From DASUPK01 sp963743575 (lineage in GTDB: Bacteria > Actinomycetota > Thermoleophilia > Solirubrobacterales > 70-9), in assembly GCA_963743575.1 (NCBI GenBank), contig CAVUQC010000002.1, forward strand, positions 186,001-250,000: a DNA stretch of 64,000 nucleotides, read 5' to 3'. The notes below the pieces were generated by a model. That model ran no database searches, had not been told where the DNA came from, and worked only from the letters and a program-made list of their open reading frames with translations. The stretch's first letter is position 1, and each line of letters starts with the position of its first letter. The position numbers and the translations under genes are program-made. This document shows positions 41,386-50,465 of the stretch, one piece after another.

Positions 41386-42387
41386 ATGGCAGCCGCCGAC
41401 GAGGTTCTCTACGACAAGGACGCCGACCTCTCCCTCCTGGACGGGAAGACGGTCGCGATCCTCGGCTACGGCTCCCAGGGCCACGCGCATGCGCTCAACC
41501 TGAAGGACTCCGGCGTCAGAGTCGTCGTCGGTCTCCGACCGGACTCCGCGAGCCGCGCCGAGGCCGAGGGGGAGGGCCTCGAGGTGATGGACGTCGCGGA
41601 CGCCGCCAGCGCCGGCGACATCGTGATGATCCTGCTGCCCGACGAGAAGCAGGCTCAGATCTGGCGCGAGGAGATCTCGGATGGGATCGCCGACGGCAAC
41701 CTGCTGATGTTCGCCCACGGCTTCGCCATCCGCTTCGGCCAGATCGATCCTCCCCCCGGCGTCGACGTCGGCATGGTCGCCCCCAAGGGGCCCGGACACC
41801 TGGTCCGCCGCGAGTTCGTCGACGGCGCCGGCGTGCCCTGTCTGATGGCGGTGCACCAGGATGCGACCGGCACGGCCCACGACCTCGTCCTCGCCTACGC
41901 GAGCGGGATCGGCGGCGGCCGCGCGGGGATCATCGAGACCACCATCAAGGACGAGGCGGAGACCGACCTCTTCGGCGAGCAGGCGGTTCTCTGCGGCGGC
42001 GCCACGGAGCTCGTCCAGGCCGGCTTCGAGACCCTGGTCGAGGCCGGGTACGACCCGCGCCTCGCCTACTTCGAGTGCCTGCACGAGCTCAAGCTGATCG
42101 TTGACCTCATGTACGAGCACGGCATCCAGGGCATGCGCCACTCGATCTCGAACACCGCAGAGTACGGCGACATGACCCGCGGCCCCAAGGTCATCACCGA
42201 GGAGACGCGCGAGGCTATGAGGAAGATCCTCGCCGACATCCAGTCGGGCGAGTTCGCCAAGGAGTGGATCGCCGAGAACGAGGCGGGCCAGGAGAACTTC
42301 CAGCGCATGCGCGAAGAGGCCGCCGGCTCGCAGGTGGAGCGGGTCGGCAAGAGCCTCCGCTCGATGATGCCCTGGATCGAGGACTGA
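41386..42387 (+). CDS. ilvC: Ketol-acid reductoisomerase (class I)
   Basis: The 333-residue enzyme has the NADPH-binding GYGSQGHAHALNLKDSG (residues 25-41), VAPKGPGHLVRREF and the metal-binding KDEAETDLFGEQ and ECLHELKLIVDL segments of the C-terminal knot. It isomerises and reduces acetolactate and acetohydroxybutyrate. It is the partner of ilvBN but is separated from them by the six men genes. Confidence 0.96.
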   Translation: MAAADEVLYDKDADLSLLDGKTVAILGYGSQGHAHALNLKDSGVRVVVGLRPDSASRAEAEGEGLEVMDVADAASAGDIVMILLPDEKQAQIWREEISDGIADGNLLMFAHGFAIRFGQIDPPPGVDVGMVAPKGPGHLVRREFVDGAGVPCLMAVHQDATGTAHDLVLAYASGIGGGRAGIIETTIKDEAETDLFGEQAVLCGGATELVQAGFETLVEAGYDPRLAYFECLHELKLIVDLMYEHGIQGMRHSISNTAEYGDMTRGPKVITEETREAMRKILADIQSGEFAKEWIAENEAGQENFQRMREEAAGSQVERVGKSLRSMMPWIED

Positions 42388-42424
42388 CCGGAGGCTCTTA
42401 CCGCCCGCTGTTAGGTGGGGCTGC

Positions 42425-42802
42425 TCAGACGGGGTTGGGTGCCGGGACTCCCGCCACTGGCGGCGGCCCGTACTTGTTCTCACCCGGATCGCTCTGCCGC
42501 AGGTAGAAGACCAGCAGCACGATGAACCCGATGATCGGAATCAGGCCGATCAGAATCCACCAGCCGCTGTGGTCGGTGTCGTGGAGCCGTCGGATCGCCA
42601 CCGAGATGTTCGGCAACAACAGCGCGAGCGCCGCGAGCCCGTTCACGACGCCCCAGGTGCCGAGGATCGCGTCGATGATGTTGGCGCCGATCGCCACCAG
42701 CACGCCGAACAGGAACCACCACCAGAACGCCGGTCTTCCGGCCCTCCCGTCGAACTTCGTGTAGTGATCGAAGCCATCCTTCACCGCTTCGCTGAAGGTC
42801 AT
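42425..42802 (-). CDS. DUF805 membrane protein
   Basis: The 125-residue protein has FSEAVKDGFDHYTKFDGRAGRPAFWWWFLFG at its start, typical of DUF805, and RRLHDTDHSGWW before the last helix pair. It has three to four membrane segments and a short Pro-rich tail. Function of the family is unknown. ATG 42802 is chosen because a purine-rich GAGGGAGAAG ribosome site precedes it and the family N terminus starts there. Confidence 0.85.
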   Translation of the reverse strand: MTFSEAVKDGFDHYTKFDGRAGRPAFWWWFLFGVLVAIGANIIDAILGTWGVVNGLAALALLLPNISVAIRRLHDTDHSGWWILIGLIPIIGFIVLLVFYLRQSDPGENKYGPPPVAGVPAPNPV

Positions 42803-42886
42803 TCTCTTCTCCCTCTCTTTTGCGACCGGGCGACAGGGGATTGCGCCCGATTCCGGACACACGCTAGATGGTTGGGCGGCGGCTGA

Positions 42887-43297
42887 CTAAAACCCTGGCC
42901 CGCGAGGGCTCGTCTCCCCCTCGGGAGCGTGGGCGTCGCGCCCCACGTAGCCGGATTCGGCGCCGACGATCAGGTACTGCGCGTCCTCGGCCTCGCTCAG
43001 GTTGCGGACCGAGCGCACCGTCGCAGCATCCACCCGCGCGGCACCGCCCTCGCGGAGCTCGGCCTTGGCCCCGTCGCCGAAGGTCATCTCGATCGCCCCC
43101 CGGTGGACGAAATAGAGTTCCTGCTGGCGCTCGTGGTAGTGCCCGCCGGTGGCGTAGCCCGGGGGAATCGTGATCACGTTGACGCCGAACTCGGTGACGT
43201 CCAGCTCCTGCCGGAGCTTGCGGAACCCGTAGCCCTCGCCCATCGAGTCGAGGTCCGGGGCGACGGCCCAGCCGTCACCCCGGGTCACCTCGGACAT
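42887..43297 (-). CDS. Cupin-domain protein
   Basis: The 136-residue single-domain cupin has a metal-binding motif GGHYHERQQELYFVHRG (His, His, Glu) in the middle and a second strand set with ARVDAATVRSVRN. Such proteins bind a metal and a small sugar or acid; the ligand here is not inferable. It sits two bases downstream of the DUF4389 gene on the same strand, so they are probably co-transcribed. Confidence 0.82.
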   Translation of the reverse strand: MSEVTRGDGWAVAPDLDSMGEGYGFRKLRQELDVTEFGVNVITIPPGYATGGHYHERQQELYFVHRGAIEMTFGDGAKAELREGGAARVDAATVRSVRNLSEAEDAQYLIVGAESGYVGRDAHAPEGETSPRGPGF

Positions 43298-43299
43298 TT

Positions 43300-43926
43300 C
43301 TAGCTCTTGCGGCTGGCGGCTTCGCTGCTGATCTCGCCGGCCGGCGCCGCGCCGCCCTCCTCGTAGGAGAAGGGCGGCCAGTCCTCCGTGATCAGGAGGA
43401 AGTAGCCGCCTCCTCTGGTCAGGTAGGCCATCGCGGAGCGCATCGGGTTGAACAGCCCGTCGCCGAGCTTGCCCGTGAAGAGGATCGCGAACCAGGCGAC
43501 GATCGAGACGACGTAGAGGATGATCGACTGGACGAACGCCAGCAGCATCACCGGGATTCCGATGATCAGGCGGAAACCGGTCTTTACGCGGCTGTACTCA
43601 GCCAGCGGAGGCGGCACGCCGATCCGCACGGGGTACCCCGCTGCGTCCTCCCCGCCGAACGGGGGAAACTCATCCGTGAGCAGATAGAGGAAGCTGTTCG
43701 TCCGGCTCGACATCCGGAGGTATCCCGCGACGAAGTTGTAGAGGCCCTCCGGGTACTTGCCGGTGAAGACGATCGCGAACCAGGCGATGATCGCCGCTAT
43801 CTCGGCCACCAGGCCGTAGATGTAGGCCACGATCAGCCACGGGATGGCGACGATGTAGCGGAAGAACGTGGTGAGCCGGTTCCTGCCTTCCAGAGCCGGA
43901 TTCGCCTCATAGCTGATGGGGTACAT
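43300..43926 (-). CDS. DUF4389 membrane protein (two repeated units)
   Basis: The 208-residue protein contains two copies of a unit with paired helices followed by WFAI(V/L)FTGK and GL(Y/F)N (first at about 22-75, second at about 120-175), the DUF4389 pattern. Each unit ends in a segment with TDEFPPF or TEDWPPF. Function unknown, probably a membrane scaffold or small transport component. ATG 43926 starts MYPISYEANP with GGAGAGAG upstream. It is divergent from serC. Confidence 0.8.
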   Translation of the reverse strand: MYPISYEANPALEGRNRLTTFFRYIVAIPWLIVAYIYGLVAEIAAIIAWFAIVFTGKYPEGLYNFVAGYLRMSSRTNSFLYLLTDEFPPFGGEDAAGYPVRIGVPPPLAEYSRVKTGFRLIIGIPVMLLAFVQSIILYVVSIVAWFAILFTGKLGDGLFNPMRSAMAYLTRGGGYFLLITEDWPPFSYEEGGAAPAGEISSEAASRKS

Positions 43927-44034
43927 GTCTCTCTCCAGGTCGAGGTCTTGGGGGATTGCGCGCCCCCGGCTGAGCCGGCCCCAACGGACGCGCGGCCACA
44001 CTATCCGACGAAACGGAGGGCAGTCCAGCAGCAC

Positions 44035-44046
44035 GGGTAGTTACCC
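44035..44046 (+). promoter_or_regulatory. Palindrome GGGTA-GT-TACCC upstream of serC
   Basis: A perfect inverted repeat with 5-bp arms ends 13 bases before ATG 44060 and contains a TAGTTA -10-like box. It is placed as an operator of serC-serA would be. Confidence 0.35.
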
Positions 44047-44059
44047 TCCGCGTCCGCCG

Positions 44060-45196
44060 ATGACACGAACAATCGTTGAGATCCCCGCTTCCATCAGGCC
44101 CGCCGACGCCAGATTCGGCTGTGGGCCCTCGAAGGTCAGGCCCGAGGCCCTGGCCAAATTGGCCGGTCTGAACGACGTGATGGGGACCTCCCACCGGCAG
44201 AAGCCGGTCAAGGATCTCGTCGCCCGCATCCGCACCGGGCTCGAAGAGCTGTTCGCTCTGCCCGACGGCTACGAGGTCGCCCTGGGGAACGGCGGGACGA
44301 CCGCCTTCTGGGACGCCGCGGCCACCTGCCTGATCCGCGAGCGCGCTCTGCACCTGACCTACGGCGAGTTCTCCTCCAAATTCGCCAAGGCGACGGCCGG
44401 GGCGCCCTTCCTGGCCGATCCGATCATCGTCGATGCAGAGCCCGGCGACGCGCCGGCGCCGGTCGCGGATCCCGCTGCCGACGCCATCGCGTGGGCGCAG
44501 AACGAAACGTCCACCGGCGTCATGGTCCCGGCGGAGCGGCCGGATGGTGCTGGGGACAGCCTGGTCCTGATCGACGCCACCTCGGGCGCCGGCGGACTGC
44601 CTGCCGACATCGCCGAGACCGACGTCTACTACTTCGCTCCGCAGAAGGCCTTCGCCTCGGACGGCGGCCTCTGGCTGGCGGTCCTGAGCCCTGCCGCGGT
44701 CGCCCGGATCGAGGAGCTCGACGGAGCGGATGACCGCTGGCAGCCCGCCTTCCTCTCGCTCGGCACCGCGCTCGAGAACTCGCGCAAGGATCAGACCTAC
44801 AACACGCCGGCGGTCGCGACCCTCTTCCTGCTCGCCGACCAGATCAAGTGGCTGCTCGATGGCGGCGGGCTCGACTTCGGAGTGTCACGGAGCCGCGCCT
44901 CGTCCGGGCATCTCTACGGCTGGGCCGAGGCATCGGACGCCGCCTCTCCGTTCGTGGCCGACCCGGCGAAGCGCTCGCTGGTGGTAGGGACGATCGACTT
45001 CGCCGAGGACATAGACGCCGGCGCGCTGGCGAGCACCCTGCGTGCCAACGGCATAGTCGACGTCGAGCCCTATCGGAAGCTGGGCCGTAACCAGCTACGC
45101 GTGGGCATGTTCCCGGCGGTCGACCCGGGCGACGTCGAGGCTCTGACCGCCTGCATCGACTGGGTCCTCGAGAACGCGGAGGACGTGCGCCGGTGA
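44060..45196 (+). CDS. serC: Phosphoserine aminotransferase
   Basis: This PLP class V aminotransferase of 378 residues is of the actinobacterial/archaeal SerC type: FGCGPSKVRPEAL, GTSHRQKPVKDL, LGNGGTTAFWDAA and the PLP lysine in YYFAPQKAFASDGG. It transfers an amino group from glutamate to 3-phosphohydroxypyruvate. Its stop overlaps the serA GTG start by four bases (GTGA), so steps one and two of serine synthesis are coupled. Serine then feeds CysE. Confidence 0.94.
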   Translation: MTRTIVEIPASIRPADARFGCGPSKVRPEALAKLAGLNDVMGTSHRQKPVKDLVARIRTGLEELFALPDGYEVALGNGGTTAFWDAAATCLIRERALHLTYGEFSSKFAKATAGAPFLADPIIVDAEPGDAPAPVADPAADAIAWAQNETSTGVMVPAERPDGAGDSLVLIDATSGAGGLPADIAETDVYYFAPQKAFASDGGLWLAVLSPAAVARIEELDGADDRWQPAFLSLGTALENSRKDQTYNTPAVATLFLLADQIKWLLDGGGLDFGVSRSRASSGHLYGWAEASDAASPFVADPAKRSLVVGTIDFAEDIDAGALASTLRANGIVDVEPYRKLGRNQLRVGMFPAVDPGDVEALTACIDWVLENAEDVRR

Positions 45197-46773
45197 AGGT
45201 CCTCGTCAAGGAGAAGATCGCCGACACCGGCGTCCAGCTCCTCCAGGAGCAGTTCGAGGTCGAGCTCGGCCTGGACTGGGACGGCGACGAGCTCGAGAAG
45301 CGGATCGGCGAATTCGACGGAATCCTGATCCGCTCGGCCACCAAGCTCACGCCCGACCTGATCGAGCGCGGCGAGCGGCTCAAGGTGATCGGCCGGGCGG
45401 GCACCGGCGTGGACAACGTCGACATCGAGGCCGCCACCAAGCGCGGCATCATCGTCGCCAACGCTCCAGAGGCGAACTCGATCGCCGCCGCGGAGCACAC
45501 CCTCGCGCTGATGCTGGCGCTGTGCCGGAACATCCCTCAGGCTCACGCCTCGCTTGCGGCCGGCAGATGGGACCGCTCGAGCTTCAAGGGAACTGAGCTG
45601 TACGGCAAGACGCTCGGGGTGCTCGGCTTCGGCCGGATCGGCCAGCTGGTCACGGCGCGTGCGCAGGCCTTCGACATGCAGGTCGTCGCCTACGACAAGT
45701 TCGTCACCGCGGAACGATTCCGGGAGTTGGGAGTGGATGGGGTGGAGGACCCCGCCGAGCTGTACGCGCGCTCCGACTTCATCACGCTCCATCTGCCGAA
45801 GACGCCCGAGACGGTCAACTTCATCGACGCAGCGGCCGTCGAGCGGATGCGCGACGGCGCCCGCATCGTGAACTGCGCGCGCGGGGAATTGATCGACCTC
45901 GACGCTCTCGTGGCCGGCCTCGAATCCGGCCCGCTCGCGGGCGCCGCGCTCGACGTCTTCCCGGAGGAGCCTTTCAGCGGCCACCCGATCCTCGAGCGCG
46001 ACGACGTGGTCGTCACCCCTCACCTCGGCGCCTCGACTGCCGAGGCTCAGGACCGTGCCGGCGTGGTCACCGCCGAGCAGGTGACCGCGGCGCTGACGGG
46101 GGGCGTCGTCACCACGGCGGTCAACATCGCCGCCGTGCGGCCCGAGGTGATGGAGCAGCTCGCGCCCTTCGTCCCGCTCTGCGAGAAGCTCGGCCGGCTG
46201 ACGCAGGCGCTCGCCGGCGGAGCGCCGGACCGCGTGGAGGTCGAGTTCCGCGGGCGGCTGGCCGACCAGGACACCCGCATCCTCAGCATCGCCACCCTGG
46301 TCGGGATCCTCTCCGGGCACACCGAGGAGCCGGTCAACCTCGTCAACGGGCCGCACATGGCCGAGGAGCGGGGCATCGAGCTGACCGAGACCCGCGACGC
46401 CTCCTCGGCCGACTTCACCGAGCTCGTCGTCGTTCGCCTGCATACGGGCGAGGATGCCGTCGAGGTGGCCGGGACGGGGGTCGGGCCGCGCAACATCCCG
46501 TACCTGGCGCGGGTCTGGGGCGAGGACTTCTACCTGCCCTTCGCCGAGCATCTCGCGATCTTCCGCTACACCGACCAGCCCGGCATGATCGGCCGGGTGG
46601 GCACGATCTTCGGCGATCAGGGCGTCAACATCGTCTCGGCCGCGGTCGGCGCGCAGCCCGACGGCGAGACCGCTGTGATGGCGTTGACCACCGACGCTCC
46701 GGTCAATCCCGCCACGATCGAGAAGATCCTGGAGCTGGAGGGGTTCTCCGTGGGTCGCGCGGTCTCGCTGTAG
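45193..46773 (+). CDS. serA: D-3-phosphoglycerate dehydrogenase
   Basis: The 526-residue long-form enzyme has a substrate/NAD core with GRAGTGVDNVD, GVLGFGRIGQLV, NCARGELIDLDAL and the catalytic His in VVTPHLGAST, then an intervening (ASB) domain at about 320-450 and a C-terminal ACT domain (LAIFRYTDQPGMIGRVGTIFGDQGVNI) for serine feedback. It oxidises 3-phosphoglycerate. GTG 45193 overlaps serC. Confidence 0.96.
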   Translation: MKVLVKEKIADTGVQLLQEQFEVELGLDWDGDELEKRIGEFDGILIRSATKLTPDLIERGERLKVIGRAGTGVDNVDIEAATKRGIIVANAPEANSIAAAEHTLALMLALCRNIPQAHASLAAGRWDRSSFKGTELYGKTLGVLGFGRIGQLVTARAQAFDMQVVAYDKFVTAERFRELGVDGVEDPAELYARSDFITLHLPKTPETVNFIDAAAVERMRDGARIVNCARGELIDLDALVAGLESGPLAGAALDVFPEEPFSGHPILERDDVVVTPHLGASTAEAQDRAGVVTAEQVTAALTGGVVTTAVNIAAVRPEVMEQLAPFVPLCEKLGRLTQALAGGAPDRVEVEFRGRLADQDTRILSIATLVGILSGHTEEPVNLVNGPHMAEERGIELTETRDASSADFTELVVVRLHTGEDAVEVAGTGVGPRNIPYLARVWGEDFYLPFAEHLAIFRYTDQPGMIGRVGTIFGDQGVNIVSAAVGAQPDGETAVMALTTDAPVNPATIEKILELEGFSVGRAVSL

Positions 46774-46777
46774 GCAA

Positions 46778-46783
46778 TAGGGT
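46778..46783 (+). promoter_or_regulatory. -10 box (TAGGGT) for the quinone oxidoreductase
   Basis: TAGGGT lies six bases before ATG 46790, in the short gap after serA. Confidence 0.4.
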
Positions 46784-46789
46784 CCGCCC

Positions 46790-47824
46790 ATGAGGGCGGT
46801 TGTGATCACGGAGCACGGAGGCCCGGAGGTGCTCAGGGTTCAGGAGAAGCCCGACCCCCCGGTGGGTGCGGGCGAGGTGCGCATCGCCGTCAAGGCGGCA
46901 GGGATCAACTTCGCCGACACGATGGCCCGGGTCGGCCTCTACCCCGAGGCGCCCAAGCCGCCCTGCGTGGTCGGCTATGAGGTCGCCGGCGACGTCGAAT
47001 CCGTCGGGGACGGAGTCGAGGACGTCAAGGCCGGGGACAAGGTGATGGCCGGCACGCGGTTCGGCGGTCAGGCCTCGATGGTCACGGTCCCGGCCGACCA
47101 GGCACTGCCGCTGCCCGACGGTTGGAGCTACGAGCAGGGTGCTGCGTTCCCGGTCAACTATGCGACCTCCTACGTCGCGCTCGTGATGATGGGCGGCCTG
47201 CGTGAGGGCGAGCGCGTCCTGATTCACGCCGCCGCGGGCGGGGTAGGGATCTCTGCGATCCAGGTCGCCCGATCCCGCAACGCGGAGATCTTCGGCACCG
47301 CCTCCGCGTCCAAGCACGACGCGATTCGCGAACAGGGCGTCACGCATGCGATCGACTACCGCACTCAGGACTTCGAGCAGGAGATCCGGCGGATCACGGG
47401 CGGGGAGGGCATCGACCTGGTCATGGACGCGACGGGACCGACGAACTTCCGGAAGGACTATCGCCTGCTCCGTGAGGGGGGCCGCCTCGTCATGTACGGA
47501 CTCTCCGAGGCCTCGACGGAGACCGGGCGCGACATGAAGAAGCTGTTCAGCAGCCTCGCCCGCATGCCGTTCGCCACGGTGCCCTGGTGGAAGAGCCTGC
47601 AGCTGATGAGCGAGAACAAGGGCGTCTTCGGCCTCAACATGCTCGCCTGGCAGGACCGTGAGGGACTCGACAGGGTGCTGGAGGCGATCAACAGGGAGCT
47701 CGAGGACGGCACGCTCTCGATTGACCCCGTGGTCGCCGAGGCCTTCCCGTTCGACCGAGCCGGCGACGCCCACCGCTTCATCGGCGAGCGGAAGAACATC
47801 GGCAAGGTAGTGCTCGTTCCGTAG
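46790..47824 (+). CDS. Zinc-free quinone oxidoreductase (MDR superfamily)
   Basis: The 344-residue protein has GVGISAIQVARSRNAEIFGT as nucleotide-binding motif and YEQGAAFPVNYATSYVAL before it. It lacks the Cys ligands of zinc alcohol dehydrogenases and fits the NADPH:quinone reductase group close to human VAT1 (MKKLFSSLARMPFATVPWWKSLQLMSENKGVFGLNM is VAT1-like, divided here by the helix break). It probably reduces quinones or enones; the physiological substrate is not known. Confidence 0.85.
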   Translation: MRAVVITEHGGPEVLRVQEKPDPPVGAGEVRIAVKAAGINFADTMARVGLYPEAPKPPCVVGYEVAGDVESVGDGVEDVKAGDKVMAGTRFGGQASMVTVPADQALPLPDGWSYEQGAAFPVNYATSYVALVMMGGLREGERVLIHAAAGGVGISAIQVARSRNAEIFGTASASKHDAIREQGVTHAIDYRTQDFEQEIRRITGGEGIDLVMDATGPTNFRKDYRLLREGGRLVMYGLSEASTETGRDMKKLFSSLARMPFATVPWWKSLQLMSENKGVFGLNMLAWQDREGLDRVLEAINRELEDGTLSIDPVVAEAFPFDRAGDAHRFIGERKNIGKVVLVP

Positions 47825-47861
47825 CGGCTCGCAGGCCGCTCTGATCGGCCCGAAGCCGGGT

Positions 47862-47867
47862 TACGAT
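47862..47867 (+). promoter_or_regulatory. -10 box (TACGAT) before the RTX-like gene
   Basis: TACGAT lies seven bases before ATG 47875. Confidence 0.5.
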
Positions 47868-47874
47868 CGAAGAG

Positions 47875-48543
47875 ATGAAGCTAGGGAGCAAGGCATTCGG
47901 CCCTCTGTGCGTGCTCGCGGCCACCATGGTCGCGGTGCCCGCGGCAGCCTCCGCACACCCGGGACTGCAGGATACGGTTCGGACCATGCACGGCCACGGC
48001 GCGAGCGCCTCGGCGTCGATCAACGTGCTCACCCTGAACGATCAGCGCCACATCGACAACCGAATCTCGGCCTACATCTCCTCGGACGGGCGTCTCGTCC
48101 TGTCCGCCCCGGAGGGCCTCGGGGACCCGGACGGAGCCGCCGCCAACTGCAGGCTCGACAACGCGAACAGCGGCGAAACAAGCGCGCCCCAGGTGAGCTG
48201 CGCGCCGGGCTACATCGGGGCGATCGTCGGCGACCTCGGTGGCGGCAGGGACACCTTCGCTGCCGATGCCGGTCTGGGCGTGATGGTCGGCGGCGTGATC
48301 GACGGACAGGCGCGCCCGCTGCTCGGGGGATCGGGGCGCGACCGGCTGGTGGGCGGGGCGGCCCCGGATCTGCTGATCGGCGGCGGCGGTGCCGATTCGG
48401 TCATCGGCGGGCCGGGCAACGACACGCTCGTCGGAGGCTCAGGCAACGACAAGCTGGTCGGCGGCGGCGGCCGGGACCGCTGCAAGGGAGCGGGGGGAAC
48501 CGACACCGCCAAGGGCTGTGAGGTGACTCGCGGGGTTCCGTAG
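47875..48543 (+). CDS. Secreted protein with RTX-like calcium-binding repeats
   Basis: The 222-residue product has a signal peptide (cleavage after about AASA, residue 25), a 110-residue domain of unknown type, and five to six C-terminal Gly-Asp repeats (GRDRLVGGAAPDLLIGGG, GPGNDTLVGGSGNDKLVGG) that form a calcium-stabilised parallel beta-roll in the RTX family. The last repeat carries Cys (DRCKG, KGCEV) that may form a disulfide. No catalytic domain is seen, so it is probably an extracellular or cell-surface structural protein. Confidence 0.8.
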   Translation: MKLGSKAFGPLCVLAATMVAVPAAASAHPGLQDTVRTMHGHGASASASINVLTLNDQRHIDNRISAYISSDGRLVLSAPEGLGDPDGAAANCRLDNANSGETSAPQVSCAPGYIGAIVGDLGGGRDTFAADAGLGVMVGGVIDGQARPLLGGSGRDRLVGGAAPDLLIGGGGADSVIGGPGNDTLVGGSGNDKLVGGGGRDRCKGAGGTDTAKGCEVTRGVP

Positions 48544-49329
48544 TTGGCCGGCGGTAGCGTTCCGGCCGTGTTGACCATGGCCACCCTCGGCAGCGCGTAC
48601 CAGCACGGGATCGTCGATCCGGGCCGCCAGCCGCACTTCCTGTTCTTCGTCTCATTCCTCGTCACCTTCGGGTTCATCCGCACCAGCGCCCACATGATCC
48701 GGGCACAGGTGAGTTGGTGGCCGGGCAACGTCGAGGTCGGCGGGACGCACATCCATCACCTCGTCTGGGGGATCCTGCTGCTGCTGATCTGCGGCTACGT
48801 CGCGGTCGCGATCGCTCCGGACAGTCCCTGGCGGGAGATCATCGCCGTCTTCTTCGGCATCGGGACTGGCCTCACCCTCGACGAGTTCGCCCTCTGGCTC
48901 AACCTGAAGGACGTCTACTGGGAAAAGCAGGGCCGCGCCTCAATCGATGCGGTCGTGATCGCCGCCGCCGTTTCCGGACTGCTGCTGATCAGCCTGCGGG
49001 GCTGGATCGACGTGACCACGAAGGTCGAGGATGAGGTCCAGGCGATCGTCGGGAGCGTCGGCGTGGCCGGGGTGATCCTCGCGCTCATCAACGCCGCCAA
49101 GGAGAAGTTCGGGATGGCGATCTGGAGCATCGTGCTTCCGATTGTCGGCGTGCCGAGCGTGTTCCGCCTCGCCAAGCCGCACTCGGTCTGGGCCAAGCTG
49201 TTCTACCGCCACGACAAGAAACGGCGCTCTGAGGAGCGCTTCGCCGGCGACCGCGGCAAGCCGTTCTGGAAGCGCGGGGGAGAGCTACTTACCCGGCTCC
49301 GACTCCGCCGCCCCATCGCCGGATCCTGA
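48544..49329 (+). CDS. Integral membrane protein, unknown function
   Basis: The 261-residue protein has about six membrane segments and a characteristic SWWPGNVEVGGTHIHHLVWGI loop with a His pair, followed by FFGIGTGLTLDEFALWL. I recall this pattern from uncharacterised actinobacterial membrane proteins. The C terminus is basic. TTG 48544 is the longest start; ATG 48577 fits family openings equally well. The last 45 bases overlap the convergent AI-2E-type gene. Confidence 0.75.
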   Translation: MAGGSVPAVLTMATLGSAYQHGIVDPGRQPHFLFFVSFLVTFGFIRTSAHMIRAQVSWWPGNVEVGGTHIHHLVWGILLLLICGYVAVAIAPDSPWREIIAVFFGIGTGLTLDEFALWLNLKDVYWEKQGRASIDAVVIAAAVSGLLLISLRGWIDVTTKVEDEVQAIVGSVGVAGVILALINAAKEKFGMAIWSIVLPIVGVPSVFRLAKPHSVWAKLFYRHDKKRRSEERFAGDRGKPFWKRGGELLTRLRLRRPIAGS

Positions 49330-50385
49330 GAAGACGAGCTCGTCGATCACCACTCCGAGGGAGGCTGCGGTCGGGATCGCCAGCAAGGCGCCCAGGATGC
49401 CGGCGAGGTTCGCCCCGACGATCACCGCGACGATCGCCACGGCCGGGTTCACCTTCAGGGCGCCGCCCTTGTAGAGGAGCGGCTGGATCACCCGGTCCTG
49501 GAGCTGCTGGTAGACGAGGAAGATGATCAGCCAGACGATCGCGTCGCCCGGCCCGCCGTCGATCATCAGCACCGCGAAGACCGAGAACCCTCCGACCGTG
49601 AGGCCGATCAGGGGAATCAGGTCGAGGAAGGCGACGAGCACCGCGAGCGGCACCGCGAGGTGAAAGCCCTCCGCCTGGAGAAAGGCCCAGGTAAGGAAGC
49701 CGGCCGCAATCGCCAGCAGCAGGTTGACGCTCACGTAGGCCTTGACCACCTCGGCGACCCGGGTTGCGATCCGGCGCGCACGGTCCCGCTGGAGCTCCGG
49801 CAGGCGGCCGGTCCCGCGCTGGACCATGCCTCTTCCGTCCAGCAGGAGGAAGAAGGTCAGGGCGATGATCGTGATGGCCGCCAGCAGGTGCTCGAGGATG
49901 CTGACGGTGAACGAGCCGATCGTGCTCGCCCCACTCGAGAGGTGGGAGGGCAGGGTGGCGGCCTCCTGGCTCAGCTTCGCGGTGATGTGGTACTTGTCGT
50001 TGAGATCCTGGAAGTGCTGGTTGTTGTTCGCCCAGGTCTCGAAGTCGTGGACGTAGCGCGGCAGCTTGTGCGCAAGTCCCTCGATGTCGTGCACGATCGG
50101 TGGGAAGACCTGAAGGATGAGGAAGACCAGCGCGGCGAGGGCGACGATGTAGACCAGCAGGATCGCGAGGACGCGGGGCATCTTGCCGTCCCGAGGCCAG
50201 GCCCTCTGCACCAGGCCCACCGCGGGGTCGAGGGCGAGGGCGAGGAAGACCGCCGCGGCCACCCATTGGAGGGTGGTGCGGGTGTGGAGCAGCGCGATGG
50301 CGAGGAGGACGGCGACGCCGGCCCAGAAGAGCGCCACCAAGACGATCTTCGCGACCGCCCGCGCCTGAATCTGGTCCGCGCGCAT
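49285..50385 (-). CDS. AI-2E family transporter (PerM/YdiK-like permease)
   Basis: The 366-residue protein has about eight membrane helices with the family's segmented layout: two paired N-terminal helices, a soluble stretch at about 90-150, the FLLLDG turn, LDLIPLIGLTVGG, and VYQQLQDRVIQPLLYKGGALKVNPA. Members export diverse solutes, including AI-2 and Na+/H+ exchange; substrate unknown. ATG 50385 opens before the first helix. Confidence 0.88.
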   Translation of the reverse strand: MRADQIQARAVAKIVLVALFWAGVAVLLAIALLHTRTTLQWVAAAVFLALALDPAVGLVQRAWPRDGKMPRVLAILLVYIVALAALVFLILQVFPPIVHDIEGLAHKLPRYVHDFETWANNNQHFQDLNDKYHITAKLSQEAATLPSHLSSGASTIGSFTVSILEHLLAAITIIALTFFLLLDGRGMVQRGTGRLPELQRDRARRIATRVAEVVKAYVSVNLLLAIAAGFLTWAFLQAEGFHLAVPLAVLVAFLDLIPLIGLTVGGFSVFAVLMIDGGPGDAIVWLIIFLVYQQLQDRVIQPLLYKGGALKVNPAVAIVAVIVGANLAGILGALLAIPTAASLGVVIDELVFSGSGDGAAESEPGK

Positions 50386-50424
50386 CGAGGTGAAGCTAGT
50401 GAGCGTCCCGGACCAATAAATCTC

Positions 50425-50453
50425 TCGACCCGCTCAGCCCGCTGCGCTACTCT
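50425..50453 (+). promoter_or_regulatory. Promoter of the leu leader
   Basis: TCGACC (50425-50430), 17 bases, then TACTCT (50448-50453) gives a recognisable sigma70-type promoter. The leader peptide ATG is 12 bases after the -10 box. Confidence 0.55.
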
Positions 50454-50465
50454 GCCCTGACTTCG

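Noticed and set aside
42388..42424. Terminator between ilvC and the DUF805 gene
   Set aside because: No convincing stem or T-tract is visible in the 37-base gap.
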